Part shown: one piece after another, positions 56,901 through 64,000 of the stretch
Numbering within the stretch: position 1 is the stretch's first letter
Layout of the letters: every line of letters starts with the position of its first letter
Source of the DNA: Charina bottae
Taxonomy: Eukaryota > Chordata > Lepidosauria > Squamata > Charinaidae
Reading direction: 5' to 3'
Assembly (NCBI GenBank): GCA_023362775.1
Contig: JALMGJ010000008.1
Span: forward strand, 17,768,001-17,832,000
DNA length: 64,000 bases
Made by a program: the position numbers and the translations under genes
Notes under the pieces: generated by a model
Told to the model about the DNA's origin: nothing
Seen by the model: the letters and a program-made list of their open reading frames with translations, nothing else
Databases searched by the model: none

Positions 56901-57340
56901 CCATGTATTCGTTGTTCTTGTTCAGGCAGTCCTTTCCAAAAGAAGGTATAACCTCCTTTTTCTTCCTTCAACTGTCCTTCTCCTGCTCTTTGAGTTTCTT
57001 GGAGTGCTGCTATATCGATATTAAAACGTCTCAGCTCCCTTGCAATAATGGCAGTCCTACTTTCAGGTAGTTCACTATCCATATTGTCTTGCAGTGTTCG
57101 TATATTCCATGTTCCAAAATTCATGTGTTTTTTACGACCACTAGATGGTGACCCCACTGGTCGCGGTAATCCAGTCAGGGAGAAAATGAGGCAGACTATG
57201 TTTAGGGCACCTTTTCTAGCCCCCTCCCCATATGGGGTGAGCAGAGTGGATCCTAAATAGGGCTGCTCAGTCGTGGATACAGCTGCCGAACTACTCAACT
57301 GCCTCGATCCTTGAGTCAGGGCGACTGAATCCGTATCCAC
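53940..57340 (-). pseudogene. LINE polyprotein: AP-type endonuclease, RT, C2H2 finger
   Basis: The first 801 codons (57340 to 54935) hold the endonuclease (GTWNIRTLQDN, ALQETQRAGEG, LLGDFNARVGRDFD, TDHRLIRSTM) and most of the RT (NKASGPDGIPAEVF, GNYRGISLLAT, QNGFRPSRGTVDM, AFIDLTKAFDTVNR, SGVKQGCVIAPTLFAIF). A one-base loss in a T/A run near 54949-54954 shifts the frame. The next frame carries YADD (54879-54890), the thumb region, CETWTLYKRHLQLLERFHQR, LRWTGHVVRMPDHHLPKQLL, and ends with a C2H2 finger CPHCGRLCGSRISLYSHLRI at about 53940-54010. Together about 1,130 codons. That is a usual length for an intact protein of this kind, so this copy is fairly young. The 57340 ATG is the first in frame; the region before it is the 5' UTR. 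Confidence 0.88.
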
Positions 57341-57748
57341 CGCCCATGTGCTGGTCCATGACTAGGAGCTTCCGGATTTCACAGACCTGCCTCCGTTGCC
57401 ATTCGTCAGTCGCCATGGGACTTTTGGTTGTTTTGGGTTTGGTGTGGTTGGAAGACGCCTGTGTGTGAATTTGTTTTATGTGTGGAGATCGGTGCACAAC
57501 GATCAGCACACAACCTTCACAGAAAAAGGCTCTAATCCAATGGCATGGATACCATGACGATTGGTGACCTTTTGTCTGCTGCCTTCATCCGCCTTCGCAG
57601 CCGTTGTAACAATACACCTTGTTATATTCCGCCTGTTCTGCCGTTGAGGACTTTCTTGGATCGTTCTTTGTCTGGTTCCTCCCCCTGGACCTTACCGCCA
57701 TGGGTGACCCTGCCAGGAGTACATGACTCTCGACGGCTTCGCTCACAG

Positions 57749-57799
57749 GGTTCATTGGGAACACACAAGCCCACTCACCACAACAAGGTGATGATCCAG
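57749..57799 (-). promoter_or_regulatory. Candidate folded RNA at the LINE 5' end
   Basis: The first bases GGATCAT (57797-57791) can pair with ATGAACC (57755-57749) with one mismatch; inside, CACC pairs with GGTG around a 6-nt loop. Some non-LTR elements begin with HDV-like ribozymes whose first stem has this placement. A catalytic core is not shown here. Confidence 0.3.
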
Positions 57800-57805
57800 C
57801 GAGTG

Positions 57806-57807
57806 AG

Positions 57808-57842
<35 letters not shown>

Positions 57843-57850
57843 CACACATA
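57806..57850 (+). repeat. (CA)n(TA)n microsatellite
   Basis: About twelve CA units then TA and CA mixed, directly next to the LINE 5' end. Confidence 0.9.
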
Positions 57851-58905
57851 TATACAACATCATACAATTTGATCCAAAAGTGGTAGATCTTATTCCACTG
57901 ATCAACAAGGCTGGCCGGGACAGATCTAAGGGGCCAGCCAACCCTAAGACTGGCTATTCCCCTCCCCTCCCCATGCCTGGTGACATAGCCAGGTCTTCAA
58001 GTTTTTCCTAAAGTCCAGGAGAGAGGGGGCCAATTTTATTTCCCAGGGAAGAATATTCCAAAGGGCAGGGGCTACTGCAGAGAAGGCACGCCTCCTAGAC
58101 CCCGTCAGGTGGAACTCTCTTGCTGACGGGGTTTGTAGTGTGCCCTCTCTGCAGGACCGGGTGGGATGGGTTGATTGAACGGGGATGAGCCGGTCCCTCA
58201 GGTTACCTGGACCCATGCCATGTAGGGCTTTAAAGGTAATAACCAACACCTTGAATTGAATCCGGAAGCAAACTGGGACCCAATGCAGCTCACGGAGCAA
58301 AGGTGTTATGTGTGCCGATCTTGAGGCACCTAAAATGGCCCGCACAGCTGCATTTTGAACCAGCTGAAGCCTCCGGACGCTCCTCAAGGGTAGCCCCATG
58401 TAGAGCGCATTACAATAGTCTATCTGGGAGATGACCAGGGCATGAGTGACTGTTCGAAGGGCCTCTCGCTCCAGGAAAGGGCGTAATTGGCACACAACAC
58501 GAAGTTGTGCAAAGGCCCTTCTGGTCACGACTGCCACCTGCTCTTCGAGCAGGAGTCATGAGTCCAAGAGGACCCCCAAATTACGCACCGGGTCTGTCTG
58601 GGGTAGTGCAACCCCATCCAGAACTAAAGATGGTAAATTCCTAGGTACCGAGGGGCCATTAATCCACAGCCACTCCGTCTTACCAGGGTTCAGCTGAAGC
58701 CTGTTGTTCCCCATCCAGACCCCTACAGCCCCCAGGCACTTGGACAGGGTAGTCACAGCATCACTTACTTCCCCCGGGATGGAGATGTATAAATGTGTAT
58801 CATCAGCATATTGATGATATCTCATCCCGTGGATGATCTCGCCCAGTGGTTTCATGTAGATGTTAAATAGGAGAGGAGAGAGCACTGAGCCCTGTTTTTA
58901 GGCCA
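57851..58905 (-). mobile_element. L2 LINE, RT core to 3' UTR
   Basis: 5'-truncated L2, its left side continuing beyond the LINE at 53665-53795. The 5' break at about 58905 abuts the 3' side of gypsy-2. It is the best-kept L2 in the window and serves as the local reference for the others. Confidence 0.88.
57944..58885 (-). pseudogene. L2 reverse transcriptase C-terminal half, one stop
   Basis: One frame of about 313 codons interrupted only by a TGA at 58556-58558. Order: [29 protein letters not shown] (catalytic YADD), [32 protein letters not shown], then after the stop THALVISQIDYCNALYMGL, LQLVQNAAVRAIL, HITPLLRELHWVPVCFRIQ, FKVLVITFKALHGMGPGNL, and LWNILPWEIKLAPSL. The endonuclease and N-terminal RT are missing through truncation. 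Confidence 0.9.
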
Positions 58906-58989
58906 CCTGATTAGTGGGTCCTGGTGTGCTGCACCTGAAACGAGAAAGGGAGTGGGAGAGAAACCAGGGAGGAGGAAAAGAGAAAAAGA

Positions 58990-60167
58990 AAAGAAAAAAT
59001 TAGAGTAACAATCTTTGGTGAGTGGTCAGGTTATTTGGGTTTGTCTGGCCATTTCCGATGGAACTGGTTGATCAGCTTCGGAGCCGAGACATGATGGTGG
59101 TCTACCCACTCATTGAAACTGGGGGTAGATGGTTCCAGCAAACCAGGTATTGTAAGTGTCCTCTATATCATCTGGAGTCTAAAATGCTGTGAATTTCAAA
59201 GTCTCTTTCTCCCTTTACTATCACGGGGGGGGGGGGGGGGGGGGCTCCGGTGGCACCGGATGCCAGGTGTCTGATTGCTTGTAGGGTTTTAACAAGCTGA
59301 TGTGGAACACTGGGTGTATTCTACAAAAGTTTTTTGGCAATTCTAATTGCGCTGCTACTGGATTAATAACTTTCACAATTGGGAATGGTCCCACAAATTT
59401 GGAACCCAATTTTTTGGAGTGTTGAGTTGTGCGGAGATGTTTTGTAGACAAGTAAACTTTCTCTCCGACCTGTAATTGCCATTCCGGAGTTCGTTTGCAA
59501 TCAGCATATTTCTTGTAGGAGTCTTTGGCCATTTGTAAGGTCTGGAGCATGATTGGCCAATTGGCTGTCAATTTGGTGATCCATTCTTCCGCTGGTCCCA
59601 AGGCTTTTGTGGGGTTGATTTCGTTCTGATTGGGTCCAGTGGGTAGTTCAGGAATTGGGACAAATTCTTGTCCCGTGGCAATTTTAAATGGTGGAACCCT
59701 GTGCTTTGATGTACTGTGTTGTTATAAGCAACTTCTGCAAAGCGTAATAAGTCCACCCAATCATCTTGTTGATGAGATATGTAGCACCTTAAATATTGTT
59801 CCAATACTGAGTTCAATTATTCAGTCGATCCGTCAGTGTTCGGATGGAAAGCAGAGCTTAATCCCTGTTCGGTACCAATTAATTTCATAAAGGTTCGCCA
59901 GAATTTTGAAGTAAATACGCTTCTGCGGTCGCTAATTATTCTCTCTGGCATCCCATGTGGTCGATATATGTGTTGCACAAAGAGTTTGGCTGATTGACTT
60001 GCTGTAGGTGTTCCTTTGCATGGGATAAAATGAGCCATTTCGGAGAATAAGTCTACTACCACCCAAATAGCTGTCCGTTTTTTACTCTCCGGTAGGTCAA
60101 CAATGAAATCCATGGCAATTTGCTTCCATGGCTGGGTAGGATTGGCTACTGGTTGCAATAGTCCCAC
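58990..60167 (-). pseudogene. pol: gypsy-2 integrase catalytic core to chromodomain
   Basis: IAMDFIVDLPESKKRTAIWV (first Asp), PERIISDRRSVFTSKFW (second Asp; DRRS as in gypsy-1), NTDGSTE (Glu, followed at once by a stop at 59817-59819), LNSVLEQYLRCYISHQQDDW, then KVYLSTKHLRTTQHSKKL and IHPVFHISLLKPY. A G-run in plus orientation (59227-59244) gives a proline run and marks a frame change. Beyond it a chromodomain is readable in pieces (ILDSRWYRGHLQYLV; FNEWVDHHHVSAPKLINQF). Frames change at about 59568-59600 and at the G-run. Confidence 0.88.
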
Positions 60168-60688
60168 CGGCTTCCCATTTGGTCTTTTGGCTATGGCACA
60201 AGTTGGGCAAGTCCCTACATATTATTTTATGTCCTTTCTAAGAGTTGGCCACCAAAATTGTCATTGCACCAAGTGCAAAGTTTTTATAAATCCAAAGTGG
60301 CCAGCAGTTTTATTATCGTGGCAATTTGTTAACACACGTTTTCATAGGCTTACAGGAATATACAAAGTGTTATCTTTCCACCATAACCCATTCAGCTCTT
60401 GTAAGGAGTCTTTGTTTGCAATCCACCAAGGATCAGATACAGTGTCTGTTTTTAACTGGGCTTCTAAAGTATTTTCAGTGTCAGTGTTCTTTTTTGTTTG
60501 ACTGCGAGTGATTGCGGCATGCCCATTGTGCAATGCTGGACTATTTTCCCCCTCTGCTCCCCTAGTTGGCAGGTTTAGTTGTTGGGGGGACATTATGGTG
60601 TCTGTGATTACCTCTCTTTGGCAATCATGTTGAGGTAAGCGTGAGAGTGCATCTGCTAGAAAGTTTTTGTCTCCGGGTATGTGTTGCA
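60168..60688 (-). pseudogene. pol: gypsy-2 RNase H end and integrase zinc-binding region
   Basis: After the SINE the polyprotein resumes at QHIPGDKNFLADALSRLPQH (the last RNase H Asp), then a linker with LNGLWWKDNTLYIP. The HHCC region (about 60170-60340) is readable as KTAGHFGF, FWWPTLRKDIK and CPTCAIAKRP in broken frames with stops. Confidence 0.8.
60678..60688 (+). repeat. Target-site duplication of the SINE in gypsy-2, left copy
   Basis: tatgtgttgca, repeated exactly at 61021-61031. Confidence 0.95.
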
Positions 60689-61020
60689 AGGGGCGTGGTG
60701 GCTCAGCAGGTAAGACGTCAGGCTTGTCGATCGGAAGATCGCAAGTTCGGAGGTTCAAATCCCTAGCCCCACGTGACGGAGTGAGCTCCCGCACTAGCCC
60801 CAGCTCTTGCCAACCTAGCAATTCGAAAGCATGCAAATGCGAGTAAATTAATAGGTACCACTTCTGTGGGTAGGTAACAGCGTTCCGCGCGCGTCATGCC
60901 GGCCACATGACCGTGGAAGCGTCTTCGGACAACGCTGGCTCTTCGGCTAACAAACGGAGATGAGCACCGGCCCCTAGAGTCGGACACGACTGCACAAATG
61001 TGCGGGGGGAACCTTTACCT
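60689..61020 (+). mobile_element. Sauria-type SINE inserted in gypsy-2 pol
   Basis: Head 'gggcgtggtggctcagcagg', end 'gggggaacctttacctt'. Exact 11-bp target duplication. It disrupts the RNase H codons of gypsy-2 and points the other way, so it is younger than gypsy-2. Confidence 0.95.
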
Positions 61021-61640
61021 TATGTGTTGCAGGGTGAAATTAAATCGGCTGAAGAATTCAGCCCAGCGTATTTGCTTTGGGTTCAATTTCCTAGGTTCCC
61101 ATAAAGCCTCCAAGTTTTTGTGATCTGTCCATACTATGAAGGGGTGGGGGACCCTTCTAGTAAATGTCGCCAGGTGGCGAGTGCATGGCGGTTGGCGAAT
61201 GGCTCTTTCTCCCACACATGCCATTTTTTCTCTGTTTCAGAGAATTTCCGTGAAATATAAGCACATGGTCTCAATTTATTGTCATTATCTTTTTGTAACA
61301 GTACAGAGCCCAGTGCCATGTTTGACGTGTCTGTTTGCACAATGAAAGGTTTTCTTGGGTCAGGGTGTTTTAAAATTGGCTCCTCTGTAAAGAGTATCTT
61401 AAGCTGTTGGAACGCCTTTTGGCAGTCCGGAGTCCATCTAATTTTTGCTCCTGGTTTTTTCATTGCTCCTGCTTCCCCTTGTTTTCCTGTTTTTAATAAG
61501 TCAGTCAGGGGTAGAGCTATTTGCGCAAATTGTGGAGTGAATTGGCGATAGAAATTTGCAAACCCGAGAAATGATTGTAATTGTCTGCGGGTTTTGGGGG
61601 GTTCCCACCCCAAGACATCTTTGACCTTAGCCGGGTCCAT
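61021..61640 (-). pseudogene. pol: gypsy-2 RT connection and RNase H
   Basis: [52 protein letters not shown] (first RNase H Asp), [20 protein letters not shown] (here Pro-Phe follows the catalytic Glu, Ala-Phe in gypsy-1), then after a frame change near 61140, [11 protein letters not shown] and [20 protein letters not shown] up to the SINE. Confidence 0.88.
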
Positions 61641-62250
61641 CTCGATCCCTTGGTTAGATATTCAGTACCCAAGGAAGTCAATTTTCTCTTTGTGAAACTC
61701 ACATTTGGATAGCTTCACATACAGCTGTGCTTTCAATAGGCGTTCTAATACTTTTCACACTAATTTCACGTGTTTTTCCAGGTTCTCGATATAGATCAGG
61801 ATGTCGTCTAAATATACAATGACTCCTTTATATAAATAATCATGGAGAACCTCATTAATTAGTGCCATGAACGCTCCAGGCCCGCCCGAAAGCCCGAACG
61901 GCATCACGCGGTATTGAAAGCAACCCAATTGACATTTGAAAGCTGTTTTCCATTCATCCCCCTCCCGAATGTGTACTCTGAAATATGCTTCGTGCAAATC
62001 TAGTTTCGTAATTTTTTTTCCCTTTTCCAATTGTGCTGGCATGTCATCCATTAATGGTAGAGGATATTGATTTGAGACGGATATGGCATTTAAACCATGG
62101 TAGTCTGTACACAATCTTAATGAGCCATCCTTTTTTTTTTACGGAAGAGCACAGGTGCAGCCAATGGGGAGGTGGATGGTTCAATGAAACCTCATTTTAG
62201 TTTTTTATCAATGAACTTCCTTAACTCCTGTATGGGTCATGGAGTAAATT
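61641..62250 (-). pseudogene. pol: gypsy-2 reverse transcriptase
   Basis: CTDYHGLNAISVSNQYPLPL, KLDLHEAYFRVHIREGDEWK, QYRVMPFGLSGGPGAFMALI, VIVYLDDILIYIENLEKHVK with catalytic YLDD at 61803-61814. The frame breaks near 61755 and before 62114 (poly-T/K stretch at 62131-62141), with upstream parts (FIDKKLK, FIEPSTSPLAAPVLFRK) in another frame. Confidence 0.88.
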
Positions 62251-62283
62251 TTTGCTTTGGGAAATGTAGCCCCTGGTATGATT

Positions 62284-62931
62284 TCAATAGCACAGTCTGT
62301 GGGGCGATGGGGGGGATAATTGATCAGATTCCGTTTCATCAAATATTGGTTTTACTGGTTCGTAATGCTCCAGAATCTCTACTTCCCCATTGTTTGTGTC
62401 CGTTTCCCAATCCTCCATATCTAATGCCCCCATTGCATTTTCCATATACAGTTCGTTCGTTGGTAATTCCCTATAATTACCGTCTGTAAATTGCAGTTCC
62501 CCTGAGACCGTCAATCAATGGGTTTCACTCCCTTAGCCATTTGAGTCCAAATACCATTGGCGATGGTGAGCGATGGGTGCTGCGATGAAGCGTAGTTTCT
62601 TCATGTGTCCCAATTTTTACTTTGATGGGTTCAGTGTAATGATTTACAGGGCCCCCTTTCATGCCAGACCCATCTAGTTGACAAAAAATGATGGGTACTT
62701 TTAATGTAAATAGTTTTAGACCTAATCCCGATGCTATTGCTGGATGGATCAAACACCTGGAGCATCCTGAGTCTAGCATGGCTGTTAACCCGGCTTGCTC
62801 CCTTCCATCCTCCATCTCGATAATAACTTTTATCTGCATTGTAGGGTAATCATCACTTACCCGGTAGTTGGTGCGCCCGCTGCTGAATGCCTGTCCCCCG
62901 GCGCACTTTAGGGCAGGCAGTTGGCGTTTCC
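62284..62931 (-). pseudogene. pol: gypsy-2 protease
   Basis: TAMLDSGCSRCLIHPAIASG with the D-S-G motif at about 62770, GLKLFTLKVPIIFCQLDGSG, and the end VFGLKWLRE before a stop near 62525. The tail continues in the same strand to 62284 (acidic linker ETDTNNGEVEIL, ending near a C-rich tract at 62300-62315). The pol frame again lies -1 to gag. Confidence 0.85.
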
Positions 62932-62932
62932 T
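62872..62932 (-). promoter_or_regulatory. Candidate -1 frameshift signal of gypsy-2
   Basis: Heptamer AGGAAAC (62932-62926) is in gag register A-GGA-AAC; its first base differs from the gypsy-1 GGGAAAC. Stem 1: 62919-62911 with 62896-62888, eight of nine positions paired. Stem 2: 62905-62900 with 62877-62872. All spacer and loop lengths equal those of gypsy-1. The outermost stem 1 pair is T-A here and G-C in gypsy-1. Confidence 0.7.
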
Positions 62933-64000
62933 GCCGGTGAGAATTCAATGTCTGAGGAGTCGCTGTTGTCCTCTTGGAAGTGTTGAATTCTCCGCTTCTC
63001 CATGACTGCAGCCGCTCCTTTGCATTTTGTGAGTGCCGCTTTGTCTCCCTTATTCTCTGCTGGTTTTCTAGTGGGTGCCGTGTATTGCGGGCAGTTGTTT
63101 ATGCGATGTCCCTCTTTTCTGCAACGGAAACATAGTCCATCTTTTGTTTGGTGTTCCTTCTCCTCTTCCCAACTTCTCTGTTTGGTGTCTCTATGTCTGG
63201 GGGGCATATGATTCCCTGGTTTCCTCCGCAGGGTGTGGAAATGTCTAATTGTTTGAATTTGCAGTTTGGTGTTTTCCACTTTCCCTGCTAGTTGTATCCA
63301 CTCTTCTAGGGTATCGGGATCTCCCCTCCCCAGCGCCAACTCTACCAGATCTTGTCTAAGGCCATACTGAAAATATTCAATTTGAAATGTTTCTGGCCAA
63401 TCTGGTAATTTACTTAATATCTTCTTGAACTCCATGGCATATTCTGCCATGGTTCTGTTCCCTTGTCTTAGATTTTGCAATTGTACTTTCGCAGACATTT
63501 TTGACAAAGTGTCCTCAAAACGTTTGCGTAGTGCATACATAAACGCTCCAAAATTTTGTAATTCTCTGGCCCTGGCATCGTGCATTACCACTAGTCAGTC
63601 TGCTGCCTCCCCTTCCAAAAAGCTGGAGACATACTTGGCTTTGGCATCCTCCGTTGGAAAAGTGTCCTCGAACTCCCCCATAAAACCCCTCACTTGTGTC
63701 ATGAAACAAGCAAGTTTCTTAGGATCCCCATCAAACCTCATTTTCAATTCGCTTGCCCCCGGATGGTTTGCTTATGAGGGAGTGGGTTCTGAATTGACCG
63801 TGGGGTGGGGTGGGTTGCAGCTGGTTGTAATTTTCCAATTCTGATTCCTCCTCTTCTTCTTCACTGTCCTCTGTGGATTCATCCTCCCCTTCAGAGATGG
63901 TTGGGCTTACTGTTCTCTGTTTTTCGGTTTGCCCCTCTAGTTTTTGCAAAATTCTGTCCATTACTAGTTTCATCGACCCCAACTGCTGGCTTACCATCTC
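62908..64000 (-). pseudogene. gag: gypsy-2 gag, 5' part outside the window
   Basis: Frame 63591-62908: LQNFGAFMYALRKRFEDTLS, TMAEYAMEFKKILSKLPDWP, LEEWIQLAGKVENTKLQIQT, and an intact C-X2-C-X4-H-X4-C zinc knuckle at 63132-63091 (CFRCRKEGHRINNC). A TGA at 63594-63596 replaces a Trp codon. Upstream MRFDGDPKKLACFMTQVRGF is readable in frame to about 63740. Beyond it an indel near 63750-63770 leaves the acidic N-terminal part (SEEEEEESELENY) in another frame to the window edge. Confidence 0.88.

Larger units (their letters stand above)
53890..57799 (-). mobile_element. Nearly complete endonuclease-RT LINE
   Basis: About 3.9 kb: a 5' region starting 'ggatcatcacc' (57797 leftwards), one long coding region with a single frameshift, and a short 3' UTR ending 'cggctacgagtgatcgccaa'. 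It is inserted in the 3' UTR of an L2, with similar TA/TG repeats on both sides. Proteins of this kind are often labelled craniofacial development protein 2-like in databases. I am unsure of the clade; Vingi- or RTE-related are my candidates. Confidence 0.85.
58906..64000 (-). mobile_element. Second chromovirus-type Ty3/gypsy element (gypsy-2), partial
   Basis: Runs from the right edge of the window (gag) to about 58906 (downstream of the chromodomain). Same gene order as gypsy-1 and clearly related, but different at many residues, so a distinct family or subfamily. Broken by several frameshifts and stops and by a SINE at 60689. The 5' LTR and first part of gag lie outside the window. The tract 58925-58990 (minus) is pyrimidine-rich; no obvious polypurine tract was found. 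Confidence 0.92.

Overview
The window is intergenic or intronic DNA from a squamate reptile (lizard or snake; I cannot name the species). I found no host protein-coding exon. Assignment to squamates rests on several repeat families seen together: tRNA-headed SINEs ending in ACCTTT repeats with a BovB-like 3' part (Sauria-type), decayed BovB (RTE) LINE pieces, many L2 and CR1 fragments, L1 ORF2 remnants, MIR-like SINEs, hAT-type MITEs, and two chromodomain-bearing Ty3/gypsy elements on opposite strands.

Layout. 1-12.1 kb: mostly unfamiliar AT-rich DNA with L1, L2, CR1 and SINE fragments, including a SINE whose insertion carries a copied 149-154 bp piece of DNA from 1.5 kb upstream. 12.5-19.4 kb: a poly(A)-tailed retroposon with a 36-bp coding-type tandem repeat, split by a complete 5.9-kb chromovirus (gypsy-1, + strand) with both LTRs, a 5-bp target duplication, gag, and a pol that is broken in its protease/RT part but open from RNase H through integrase to chromodomain. 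19.4-40 kb: low gene-like content; two hAT-type MITEs, BovB pieces, L2, a 5S rRNA-headed retroposon, SINEs and microsatellites. 40-42.7 kb: a decayed CR1 interrupted by an odd SINE. 42.7-52.6 kb: mostly unfamiliar, with one clear hAT MITE and an L1-related stretch. 52.8-64 kb: a nested pile-up on the minus strand: a second chromovirus (gypsy-2, running off the right edge) holding a Sauria-type SINE and followed by an L2, which itself contains a nearly complete 3.9-kb endonuclease-RT LINE; a hAT MITE sits in an LTR-like segment beyond.

The most informative observations are in gypsy-1. A GGGAAAC slippery heptamer in the gag frame, a 6-nt spacer and an H-type pseudoknot fit -1 frameshifting into pol; the same fold, with one compensatory base-pair change, occurs in gypsy-2. 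Also, the presumed 5' end of the gypsy-1 transcript is complementary over 12 nt to the site just after the 5' LTR, as expected for Tf1/sushi-type self-priming and not tRNA priming. All coding regions here belong to mobile elements and carry at least one lesion or are fragments. Counts and alignments were made by eye.
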